A stretch of 6,112 nt of DNA from Rhodanobacter sp. (GCA_026193555.1 JAPHUU010000102.1:1-6112), one strand, 5' to 3'. Positions 1-5,831 are shown, counted from the first letter of the stretch. A program made the numbers and translations. The notes: a model not told the origin generated them from the sequence alone.

Positions 1-41
1 ATCAGCTGATCAAGGTCACCCTTGGCGGCTGCGGCGGATGA
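1..41 (+). CDS. soxY: SoxY, C-terminal end only (partial)
   Basis: Only the last 12 complete codons are present, read from position 3, and they encode QLIKVTLGGCGG followed by TGA at 39-41. A C-terminal Gly-Gly-Cys-Gly-Gly tail is the hallmark of SoxY, the periplasmic sulfur-carrier subunit of the Sox system. The cysteine (codon 30-32) is the residue to which thiosulfate is covalently attached by SoxAX and from which SoxB removes sulfate. The immediate downstream gene is soxZ, its obligate partner, which confirms the call. The rest of the gene lies to the left of the window, so length and export signal cannot be judged. Confidence 0.93.
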   Translation, partial: QLIKVTLGGCGG

Positions 42-51
42 ACTTAAATAC

Positions 52-55
52 GGAG
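52..55 (+). promoter_or_regulatory. soxZ ribosome binding site
   Basis: GGAG lies 9 bases before the ATG at 65 and decides the soxZ start. The in-frame ATG at 38 overlaps the soxY stop (ATGA) but has only GC-rich soxY coding sequence before it. It would add nine residues (MNLNTEKSK) that are not typical of SoxZ. Confidence 0.7.
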
Positions 56-64
56 AAAAGTAAA

Positions 65-376
65 ATGACAGATCCCATGCGAATCCGAGCCAGCCTCACC
101 GGTGACACGGTCGAGGTGAAAGTATTGATGTCGCACCCAATGGAGACCGGCTTGCGGAAGGACTCCAGCGGCGCCCCTGTGCCAGCGCATTACATCGAGA
201 CGGTGAAGGCCAGCTGCAATGGCAAGGACGTATTGACGGCGGACTGGGGACCGGCTGTTTCCAAGAATCCGTTCCTGGCCTTTCGTTTCAAGGGCGCCGC
301 CAAAGGTGACAAGGTCACGATCACCTGGGCCGATACCGCTGGTGAAACCCGTACCGACGAGGCGGTGGTCAGCTGA
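65..376 (+). CDS. soxZ: SoxZ, sulfur-carrier partner of SoxY
   Basis: The 103-residue product is the SoxZ subunit of the SoxYZ heterodimer, a periplasmic carrier of covalently bound sulfur intermediates. SoxZ holds SoxY and helps it dock to SoxAX and SoxB. The family signature is clear: an Ig-like beta sandwich with VEVKVLMSHPMETGLRKD near residues 16-33, VPAHYIE at 39-45 and a closing beta strand VTITWAD at 84-90. Length is normal for SoxZ (about 100 residues). There is no signal peptide, as expected, since SoxZ is thought to be co-exported with SoxY. It starts 23 bases after the soxY stop, so the two genes are clearly co-transcribed. One cysteine (Cys51) is present; no role is known to me. 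The next gene starts 76 bases downstream, with no visible terminator between. Confidence 0.95.
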   Translation: MTDPMRIRASLTGDTVEVKVLMSHPMETGLRKDSSGAPVPAHYIETVKASCNGKDVLTADWGPAVSKNPFLAFRFKGAAKGDKVTITWADTAGETRTDEAVVS

Positions 377-440
377 GATTGATGGCGTATCGACCAGTGC
401 ATTTCGCAGCCGATATCTGAACGCGCAATGATTGTATGAA

Positions 441-448
441 GAGGTGAG
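441..448 (+). promoter_or_regulatory. Ribosome binding site of the DsrE-like gene
   Basis: GAGGTGAG precedes the ATG at 453 by about 5 bases and supports that start over the in-frame TTG at 432. The TTG start would put seven charged residues in front of the signal peptide. Confidence 0.65.
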
Positions 449-452
449 AAGC

Positions 453-905
453 ATGCGCAGACTGGCTGTATTCCTGCTGTTGGGCCTCGGCGCGATATTG
501 ATGCCGGGGGCAGGTTTGCATGCGGGAGAGGCACATCCGGGGGAGGCGGCGCCGGTCCGGGTCGTCTACCACCTCGACGCCGACAGCAAGGGAACGACGA
601 CTGCGCTGCACCAGATCAAGAACCAGCTGACCGCAGACCCCACCGCGCAGATCGTGGTCGTGGCGATCGGAGAAAGCGTCCCGTTCATGACCAGGAGCAG
701 CAATACCGCCGGGGGCTATCCCTTCGCACTGATGGTCGAAGACTTGCAACAGAGCGGTGTGCATTTCGAGGCCTGCGGCAACACCATGACCACGCTGAAG
801 ATCCAACGCAACCAGTTGGATGACGGCATCGTGGTTGTCCCTTCCGGCATGGCCGAACTCGCACGGCGACAGTCGCGCGAGGGCTACGCCTACATCAAAC
901 CCTGA
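453..905 (+). CDS. Exported DsrE/DsrF-family protein of the sox operon
   Basis: This 150-residue protein begins with a typical signal peptide (MRRLAVFLLLGLGAILMPGA), probably cut after the AGLHA near residue 24, so it should act in the periplasm. The remainder has the alpha/beta fold pattern of the DsrE/DsrF-like family: VRVVYHLDAD (35-44), a helix with ALHQIKNQL, strand AQIVVVAIGE (65-74), a helix with VEDLQQSGVHFEACGNTM (95-112), and a final strand GIVVVPSGMAELARRQ. The single cysteine, Cys108 in FEACGNTM, sits where active DsrE-type sulfurtransferases carry their persulfide cysteine. Relatives bind and pass sulfane sulfur in dissimilatory sulfur metabolism and tRNA thiolation. Its position between soxZ and soxA suggests a role with SoxYZ-bound sulfane sulfur, but that is inference. 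The substrate is unknown, and a purely structural role cannot be excluded. Confidence 0.85.
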   Translation: MRRLAVFLLLGLGAILMPGAGLHAGEAHPGEAAPVRVVYHLDADSKGTTTALHQIKNQLTADPTAQIVVVAIGESVPFMTRSSNTAGGYPFALMVEDLQQSGVHFEACGNTMTTLKIQRNQLDDGIVVVPSGMAELARRQSREGYAYIKP

Positions 906-935
906 GCGGCGACAGGTATCCAAGGAGACGGCGAC

Positions 936-1772
936 ATGAAAGTGAAATCCAGACAGCTGATGTGGTGGCTGGCGATCGGAGGAGCGGCAGCCAGCAGTTT
1001 CGCCGCTTCGCTGGTCTGGGCGCAGTCCGACTCCGGCAGTGATCCGGTGGCCGAATATCGCGCGATGTTCGGCGACGACAATCCCGCCGCCCTGTGGGTG
1101 ATGAGAGGTCAGGGCCTGTGGCAGGAAGTGCGCGGTCCGAAGCATGTGGCACTGGCCACGACCTGCGACCTCGGCATGGGCAAGGGCATCATCAAGGGAG
1201 CATATGCGCACCTTCCGCGCTACTTCGCCGATACCCGGAAAGTCCAGGATCTGGATACCCGCCTGCTTACCTGCATGGTGAAGGGACAGGGCCTGGATCA
1301 GGCTGAAATCCTGAAGAACCGGTTTGGTGATGGTGATCGGAAATCAGACATTGAAGCGCTGGCGGCGTACATCGTCGATGCCTCACAAGGCGTGCCGATC
1401 AACCTTCCGATGCAGCATCCGGAGGAGAAACGCGCCTACGAGCTCGGCAAGGCGATCTTCTTTTACCGGGCCGGCACGCATGACTTCTCCTGCGCCAGCT
1501 GCCACGGCCAGAGCGGCAAGCGCATCCGGCTGCAGAGCCTGCCGGATCTCGCCACTGCAGGCAAAGATGCCCGCGACACCTACACCACCTGGCCCGCCTA
1601 CCGCGTTTCGCAGGGCGAGGTCCGCACAATGGAATGGCGTATCGGCGACTGCTTCCGCCAGCAACGCCTGCCTGAACTGAAGTACGGATCGGAGGCCGCC
1701 ATCGACCTGACGATGTTCCTCGCCAAGAACGCCGAAGGCGGAAAAATGGCGGCCCCCGGCCTGAAACGTTAA
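936..1772 (+). CDS. soxA: SoxA, thiosulfate-coupling c-type cytochrome subunit (monoheme form)
   Basis: SoxA pairs with SoxX and catalyses oxidative attachment of thiosulfate to the SoxY cysteine in the periplasm. The 278-residue product has a signal peptide, MKVKSRQLMWWLAIGGAAAS..., probably cut after VWA (29). There is one heme-binding motif, CASCH at 186-190. Cys239 in EWRIGDC, followed by FRQQRLPEL, is the distal cysteine ligand that becomes persulfidated in characterised SoxA proteins. At the site where diheme SoxA proteins carry a second CxxCH, this protein has only Cys77 (TTCDLG) and Cys113 (LLTCM). These are expected to form the disulfide known from monoheme SoxA. Length is normal for the family. 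The start has a good ribosome site (AAGGAG at 922-927, 8 bases away). SoxX begins 11 bases downstream. Confidence 0.96.
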   Translation: MKVKSRQLMWWLAIGGAAASSFAASLVWAQSDSGSDPVAEYRAMFGDDNPAALWVMRGQGLWQEVRGPKHVALATTCDLGMGKGIIKGAYAHLPRYFADTRKVQDLDTRLLTCMVKGQGLDQAEILKNRFGDGDRKSDIEALAAYIVDASQGVPINLPMQHPEEKRAYELGKAIFFYRAGTHDFSCASCHGQSGKRIRLQSLPDLATAGKDARDTYTTWPAYRVSQGEVRTMEWRIGDCFRQQRLPELKYGSEAAIDLTMFLAKNAEGGKMAAPGLKR

Positions 1773-1777
1773 AGGAG
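1771..1777 (+). promoter_or_regulatory. soxX ribosome binding site
   Basis: AAAGGAG overlaps the soxA stop codon (TAA at 1770-1772) and lies 6 bases before the ATG at 1784. It supports that start over the TTG at 1778, which directly abuts the site. Confidence 0.75.
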
Positions 1778-1783
1778 TTGACC

Positions 1784-2407
1784 ATGCATAGTCTGATCCG
1801 CCTAGTCATCCTGCTCGCCGCCGTACCCGTGGTTTCGGGCGCAGCCGTGCACGCCACGCAACCCGACCGCAACGCGCAGGCGCTGTCGGTCATGAAAACC
1901 TCGTTCCAGGCCAAGGGGCAGGCCGGCATGGACCGGCTCAATCAGGACAAGACCCAGGCCCTGTGTTCGCTGCACGCTCCTGCCGCACCACCGGCGGAGC
2001 CGACCGCCAAGGTGGTCGCTGCCAATCTCGCTTCGATCAAGCTCCCGGCCGACGGCAAGTTTCTGGGGGACTGGAAGCGCGGCCAGGCGATCGCCGAGGA
2101 AGGCACCGGCGAGCAATATTCGGACGATCCGGCCAAGCCATCGGGTGGTAATTGCTACGCCTGTCACGAGCTCGACAAGCAGCAGATCGCCTACGGCACG
2201 ATCGGGCCGTCGCTGTACCGCTACGGAAAGAACCGCGGCTCATCGGAGCCGATACTGAAGCTGACCTGGGACATGCTCTACGACATGAAGGGCTATGCAG
2301 TCTGCACGGCCATGCCGCGCTTCGGCAGCAAGGGCATCCTTACCGAGCAGCAGATCAAGGATGTCATGGCGCTGTTGTTCGATCCCGACTCACCGGTCAA
2401 CAAGTAA
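1784..2407 (+). CDS. soxX: SoxX, c-type cytochrome subunit of SoxAX
   Basis: SoxX is the electron-accepting subunit of the SoxAX heterodimer and passes electrons from thiosulfate coupling to other cytochromes. The 207-residue product has a signal peptide (MHSLIRLVILLAAVPVVSGA, cut near AVHA at 24). The C-terminal cytochrome domain carries CYACH at 124-128 and the axial-ligand region AMPRFGSKGILTEQQIKDVMALLFDP, with Met177 the likely distal ligand. Between the signal peptide and the heme domain is an extra segment of about 60 residues (MKTSFQAKGQAGMDRL... with Cys61), so this is a long form compared with the shortest SoxX proteins. Cys174, just before Met177, might pair with Cys61; that is a guess. 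It lies 11 bases after soxA and 18 before soxB, in one transcription unit. Confidence 0.95.
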   Translation: MHSLIRLVILLAAVPVVSGAAVHATQPDRNAQALSVMKTSFQAKGQAGMDRLNQDKTQALCSLHAPAAPPAEPTAKVVAANLASIKLPADGKFLGDWKRGQAIAEEGTGEQYSDDPAKPSGGNCYACHELDKQQIAYGTIGPSLYRYGKNRGSSEPILKLTWDMLYDMKGYAVCTAMPRFGSKGILTEQQIKDVMALLFDPDSPVNK

Positions 2408-2425
2408 ACCACTACGGGTATCCCC

Positions 2426-4141
2426 ATGAGCATGAACCGCCGAGAATTCATGCAGCTGATGGCCGCTGCCGCGGCTGCCGGACTGCCGCTCGGAACGTCC
2501 CGCGCGTTCGCTGCCAGCAGTGGCCAGGCGCTTTACGAACCGCCGGCATTCGGCAACGTGAGCCTGCTGCACATGACTGACAGCCATGCGCAGCTGATGC
2601 CCATCCACTTTCGTGAGCCCTCGTACAACATCGGAATTGGCGCCGCACGCGGCCAGCCGCCGCATCTGGTCGGCGAACACCTGCTGAAGTTCTATGGCAT
2701 CAGACCGGGCACGCGCGAGGCGCACGCACTGACCTGCCTCGACTTTGTTGAGGCTTCACGCCACTACGGCAAGGTCGGTGGGTACGCGCACCTGGCAACG
2801 CTGGTCAAACGGCTGCGCGCCAGCCGCCCGGGCGCCCTGCTGCTGGATGGGGGCGATACCTGGCAGGGTTCGGCGACATCGCTGTGGACCAAGGGTCAGG
2901 ACATGATCGATGCCCAACTTGAGTTGGGCGTGGATGTCATGACCGGGCACTGGGAATTCACCTATGGTGCCGACCGGGTCAAGGAAGTCGTCGACGGACC
3001 GTTCAAGGGCAAGATCGACTTCGTCGCGCAAAATGTGCGCACGGCGGACTTCGGTGACCCCGTGTTCCCGGATTACACGATGCGCCAGGTCAATGGCGTC
3101 GACGTGGCGGTCATCGGTCAGGCGTTTCCCTATACGCCGATAGCGCACCCAAAACATTTCGTCGCCGACTGGTCGTTCGGCATTCAGCAGGATCACCTGC
3201 AGGAAGTGATCGACAAGGTTCGCAAGGCCGGCGCCGTCGTGGTCGTCCTGCTCTCGCACAACGGCATGGACTGCGACCTCAAACTGGCCTCGCAGGTGAC
3301 AGGCCTTGACGCCATTCTGGGCGGTCACACACACGATGGGGTACCCCATCCGGTGTCGATAAGGAACGCCGGAGGCCAGACCCTCGTCACCAATGCGGGC
3401 AGCAATGGCAAATTCCTTGGTGTCCTGGATTTCGACGTGCGCGAAGGGAAATTGCGTGGATCCCGCTATCGCCTGCTGCCGATTTTCTCGGATCTGCTTG
3501 CGCCGGATCCGGCGATGCAAGCCCTGATTGCCAAGCACCGTCAACCATACGAGGCGAAGCTGGCCGAAAAGCTCGCCGTCAGCGAGGGCCTGTTGTATCG
3601 GCGCGGGAACTTCAATGGCAGCTTCGACCAGCTCATCGTCGATGCATTGATGGAGGTGAAGGATGCCGAGATCGCGTTCTCACCGGGCTTCCGCTGGGGT
3701 ACCTCACTGCTGCCTGGCGAAGCCATCACACGCGAACGACTGATGGATCAGACGGCGATCACCTATCCGACAGTAACCGTCAACGAATTCACCGGCGAGC
3801 GCCTCAAGGCCATACTCGAGGACGTCGGTGACAACCTGTTCAATCCCGACCCCTACTACCAGCAGGGTGGCGACATGGTCCGCGTCGGTGGTCTGAGCTA
3901 TACCTGCAACCCCGGGGCGGCAGCCGGCAAACGCATCAGCGAGATGCGCCTGGATGGCAAGGCGATCGATGCGGGCAAGAGCTACAAGGTGGCCGGCTGG
4001 GCGTCGGTGGCCGAAGGCGTCAGCGGGGAGCCGGTCTGGGACGTGGTCGCCGACTATCTCAAGGCGCACCAGTCGGTGGCCGCACCCAAACTCAACCTGC
4101 CGAAACTGATCGGCGAACAGGGCAACCCGGGGATCGCCTGA
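2426..4141 (+). CDS. soxB: SoxB, manganese-dependent thiosulfohydrolase
   Basis: SoxB hydrolyses the terminal sulfonate from SoxY-Cys-S-SO3, releasing sulfate in the periplasm. The 571-residue protein belongs to the 5'-nucleotidase/metallophosphatase superfamily. It starts with a twin-arginine signal (NRREFMQLMAAAAAAG), consistent with folded export of this metalloenzyme. Metal and active-site motifs appear in order: TDSHAQ at 51-56, LDGGDTWQGSATS at 140-152, GHWEF at 174-178 (SoxB form of the GNHE motif), LSHNGMD at 276-282 and GGHTHD at 299-304. A 5'-nucleotidase C-terminal domain covers about residues 385-545. Length fits the family. Two ATGs (2426 and 2432) are possible starts. Neither has a strong ribosome site; GGG at 2416-2418 is the closest. 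All key motifs are intact. Confidence 0.97.
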   Translation: MSMNRREFMQLMAAAAAAGLPLGTSRAFAASSGQALYEPPAFGNVSLLHMTDSHAQLMPIHFREPSYNIGIGAARGQPPHLVGEHLLKFYGIRPGTREAHALTCLDFVEASRHYGKVGGYAHLATLVKRLRASRPGALLLDGGDTWQGSATSLWTKGQDMIDAQLELGVDVMTGHWEFTYGADRVKEVVDGPFKGKIDFVAQNVRTADFGDPVFPDYTMRQVNGVDVAVIGQAFPYTPIAHPKHFVADWSFGIQQDHLQEVIDKVRKAGAVVVVLLSHNGMDCDLKLASQVTGLDAILGGHTHDGVPHPVSIRNAGGQTLVTNAGSNGKFLGVLDFDVREGKLRGSRYRLLPIFSDLLAPDPAMQALIAKHRQPYEAKLAEKLAVSEGLLYRRGNFNGSFDQLIVDALMEVKDAEIAFSPGFRWGTSLLPGEAITRERLMDQTAITYPTVTVNEFTGERLKAILEDVGDNLFNPDPYYQQGGDMVRVGGLSYTCNPGAAAGKRISEMRLDGKAIDAGKSYKVAGWASVAEGVSGEPVWDVVADYLKAHQSVAAPKLNLPKLIGEQGNPGIA

Positions 4142-4143
4142 AC

Positions 4144-5118
4144 ATGCGTGCTCAGATGTTGTGCGCGCTGCTGGCGTTTATCGGGGTTCCGCCCGCCTTT
4201 GCCACAGCGCCACTCGCCCCCCCACCGTGGGCGAAGAGCCAGATGAGCATGACGGTGCATCAGGTCGGTCCCCACAGCTATTACGTGGAGGGATTGCTCG
4301 AGGAGGCGAGCCGGGCGAATGAAGGCTTCATCGCCAACGCCGGCTTTGTCATTACCGCTGACGGCGTGGTTGTCTTCGACTCGTTGGGGTCGCCGGCGCT
4401 GGCTGATCGGCTGATCGCGGAGATCCACCAGCGTACGCATCAACCGATCCGCCGCGTCATCATCAGCCACTTCCATGCCGATCACTTCTATGGCATTCCG
4501 GCATTTCGCCGCATCGGCGCACAAATCTGGGTCGATACGCACGCTCACGCCTATCTCAATTCCCGCGCGGCGTCCGAGCGCCTCGCCGAGCGCAAGCAGC
4601 TCATCGGACCGTGGCTGGGCCCGAACTTCAGCTTGCCCCTGCCGGATCGTTGGCTCGACCAGCCGGAAGACTTCGAGATGGGCGGCGTGCACTTTTCCCT
4701 GCGCCACATCGGTCCAGCACACTCGCCTGAGGATCTGACCATGCTGGTCGAGCCCGACGGGGTGCTCTATTCGGGCGACGTCGTCTACTCGGGACGCGTG
4801 CCGTTCATCGGCGACGCCGACACTCGACTGTGGTTGCTGGCGATTGATCGCCTGCTGACCATCCCCGCGCGCGTGATGGTCCCCGGGCATGGCCCGGCAT
4901 CGTTCCACCCCCGGCAGGATGCCCGGATGACACGTGACTATCTGACTTTCCTGCGTCGGCAAATGGGCGCGGCGGTGCAGAACTTCGTGCCGTTCGATGA
5001 AGCGTACCGGAAGGTGGACTGGAACCGATTCAAGGGTGAACCAACGTTCCACGCCGCCAATCGGCGCAATGCCTACAACGTCTACCTGCAGATGGAGCAG
5101 GAATCATTGTCGCCGTGA
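4144..5118 (+). CDS. Secreted metallo-beta-lactamase-fold hydrolase, SoxH type
   Basis: The 324-residue product has a signal peptide (MRAQMLCALLAFIGVPPAFA) and should be periplasmic. It is a complete metallo-beta-lactamase-fold enzyme with HFHADH at 109-114, His193 in PAHSPED, Asp212 in YSGD and His249 in PGHG, so the binuclear metal site is whole. Proteins of this group found with sox genes are called SoxH; the one in Paracoccus is dispensable for thiosulfate oxidation and its substrate is not known. The gene starts only 2 bases after the soxB stop, with GGGGA (4129-4133) inside the soxB end as the ribosome site, so it is surely translated from the same mRNA. The similar quinoprotein-associated hydrolases are an alternative family name. 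It ends 7 bases from the convergent csoR-like gene. Confidence 0.85.
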   Translation: MRAQMLCALLAFIGVPPAFATAPLAPPPWAKSQMSMTVHQVGPHSYYVEGLLEEASRANEGFIANAGFVITADGVVVFDSLGSPALADRLIAEIHQRTHQPIRRVIISHFHADHFYGIPAFRRIGAQIWVDTHAHAYLNSRAASERLAERKQLIGPWLGPNFSLPLPDRWLDQPEDFEMGGVHFSLRHIGPAHSPEDLTMLVEPDGVLYSGDVVYSGRVPFIGDADTRLWLLAIDRLLTIPARVMVPGHGPASFHPRQDARMTRDYLTFLRRQMGAAVQNFVPFDEAYRKVDWNRFKGEPTFHAANRRNAYNVYLQMEQESLSP

Positions 5119-5125
5119 CAATGGT

Positions 5126-5446
5126 TCAGCCGAACTTGGCCAACAACCGAGCCATTTCCTTTGTCGAAGCTCGCACTTCATCCATGTCGCCTGCCGCCTC
5201 GACATGAGTGTTGAGACTGCAGGCCATCATTTCGTAAAACGCCTTGTCCAGCGCGCGTCGTGCCGCCGTGAGCTGCACCGCCACCTGCTCGCAGGAGCAA
5301 TTCTCGACAATCATGCCCTGGATGCCACGCACCTGACCTTCAATGCGAGCAAGCCGCGTGACGATCTGGCGTCGATGTGCCTGCTCGAACTCCTGCAGGT
5401 CGTCAGCTTGGGTTTTCGCCATCATTTGGATGAACTCATCGGTCAT
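5126..5446 (-). CDS. CsoR/RcnR/FrmR-family transcriptional repressor with atypical cysteines
   Basis: The 106-residue protein is an all-helical DUF156 (CsoR-like) repressor. It shows the family signature RRQIVTRLARIEGQVRGIQGMI (residues 25-46) and the helix QLTAARRALDKAFYEMMACSL (58-78). Family members form tetramers that bind G/C-tract inverted repeats and release DNA on binding metal, formaldehyde or persulfide. Aligned by eye to Mycobacterium CsoR, Cys52 matches the first ligand cysteine. The copper-binding His becomes Ser77 and the second Cys becomes His81. Cys50 and Cys76 are extra. It is therefore probably not a copper sensor. Its place beside the sox genes suggests a sulfane-sulfur or persulfide sensor like CstR, which is inference. 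Start at 5446 has only a weak GCGAG site; Met8 or Met9 are alternatives. A likely operator lies at 5737-5760. Confidence 0.9.
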   Translation of the reverse strand: MTDEFIQMMAKTQADDLQEFEQAHRRQIVTRLARIEGQVRGIQGMIVENCSCEQVAVQLTAARRALDKAFYEMMACSLNTHVEAAGDMDEVRASTKEMARLLAKFG

Positions 5447-5587
5447 TGGCTCGCTATGTTGCGTTGCACACTTTCACTCATGTATCGAGCGGCTGTCCAA
5501 GGTGGCGTCAGGTGATGGTTTGGTGACTATTTCAAGATTACCACGTGATGACCTGCCAAGCACCACCCCACAAGGTTATTGGGAATC

Positions 5588-5613
5588 AAAAAGGCCCTTT
5601 TGATCACGGCCTT
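5588..5613 (-). terminator. Possible intrinsic terminator or attenuator in the csoR leader
   Basis: Read on the minus strand, AAGGCC, an 11-base loop and GGCCTT form a 6-bp stem followed by a run of five T (5592-5588). The run overlaps the last two stem bases. The same bases can instead form ATCAAAA/TTTTGAT (5585-5604), so two mutually exclusive hairpins are possible. The stem is short and the call is weak. It would act on leftward transcripts entering csoR. Confidence 0.3.
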
Positions 5614-5653
5614 GGCATGATGCGCCGCATTATATGTTTATGTTGCCTTGCAT

Positions 5654-5682
5654 TATTTAGAAACACCTAAATTAATCGTCAA
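5654..5682 (-). promoter_or_regulatory. Candidate leftward promoter for the csoR-like gene
   Basis: On the minus strand TTGACG (5682-5677) is followed after 17 bases by TAAATA (5659-5654). The -35 is five of six to consensus and the -10 only three of six. A perfect TATAAT lies further on at 5634-5629, but without a good -35. Either would leave a leader of about 180-200 bases before the csoR start. Confidence 0.35.
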
Positions 5683-5732
5683 TTGAGGACCGATACAAAT
5701 CGCGCAAAGCATTTTTATCGTGCTAGTCTTTA

Positions 5733-5762
5733 TTCACATACCGATACCGGTGGGGGTATGCG
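5733..5762 (+). promoter_or_regulatory. Weak candidate rightward promoter overlapping the operator
   Basis: TTCACA (5733-5738, five of six to the -35 consensus) and TATGCG (5757-5762, three of six to the -10) are 18 bases apart. The operator would fill the spacer, giving a simple way to repress the fadL-like gene. The -10 is poor, so the true promoter may lie upstream in the AT-rich stretch near 5643-5676. Confidence 0.22.
5737..5760. promoter_or_regulatory. Candidate CsoR/CstR-family operator
   Basis: The core 16-bp site at 5744-5759 is ATACC-N6-GGTAT, a perfect inverted repeat whose right half runs into five G (5752-5756). A second ATACCG lies directly upstream (5738-5743), so CATACC (5737-5742) and GGTATG (5755-5760) also make a perfect 6-bp repeat. 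Inverted AT-rich arms around a G/C tract are the known operator form of the CsoR family. The site is 72 bases before the fadL-like start and 290 bases from the csoR-like start. The match to a regulator encoded next door supports the call, but no binding is shown. Confidence 0.6.
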
Positions 5763-5831
5763 AATGCGATCCATGGAAGTGGCTGACAGGCCCTGGCAAC
5801 CGACACTGCAAATCCAATGGGGTACAGACTC

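Larger units (their letters stand above)
5447..5831. other. Divergent intergenic region between the csoR-like and fadL-like genes
   Basis: This 385-bp stretch holds no convincing gene. Its middle (about 5620-5740) is much more AT-rich than the flanking genes, as expected for divergent promoters. It contains a candidate leftward promoter (5654-5682), a hairpin with a T-run on the minus strand (5588-5613), a 6-bp inverted repeat ATTTAG/CTAAAT (5655-5672) and a CsoR-type operator (5737-5760). The part nearest csoR (5447-5580) shows no clear promoter or operator. The part nearest the fadL-like gene (5761-5831) has several short complementary segments but no riboswitch I can recognise. Confidence 0.7.

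Noticed and set aside
38..64. Earlier soxZ start overlapping the soxY stop (ATGA)
   Set aside because: The GGAG at 52-55 points to the ATG at 65, and the extra residues do not look like SoxZ.
369..1211. Open frame of 280 codons on the minus strand across the dsrE-like and soxA genes
   Set aside because: It spans two real genes in antisense and has no recognisable domain or ribosome site.
2756..3544. Open frame of 262 codons on the minus strand inside soxB
   Set aside because: Antisense shadow of soxB, whose motifs are fully intact in the plus frame.
4054..5052. Long open frame of 332 codons on the minus strand under the SoxH-like gene
   Set aside because: It is antisense to a gene with complete family motifs; its translation shows no recognisable domain. 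Such frames are common in GC-rich DNA.
5343..5603. Plus-strand open frame of 86 codons covering the csoR start region
   Set aside because: It lies antisense to the well-supported CsoR-family gene and then runs into noncoding sequence.
5620..5630. Perfect short inverted repeat ATGCG-C-CGCAT
   Set aside because: Too short to call as an operator or hairpin in a GC-rich genome; no partner copy in the window.
5617..5670. Small frame of 17 codons starting ATGATGCGC in the AT-rich gap
   Set aside because: No ribosome binding site and no similarity that I recognise; likely chance.
5768..5830. CCTGGCAACC followed by AATCC and GGGGTACAGA before the fadL-like gene, reminiscent of S-adenosylmethionine riboswitch core strings
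   Set aside because: The required P1 and P3 helices and the order of conserved segments do not fit; only a 5-bp AGTCT/AGACT closing pair could be drawn. A covariance-model search against riboswitch families would settle it.
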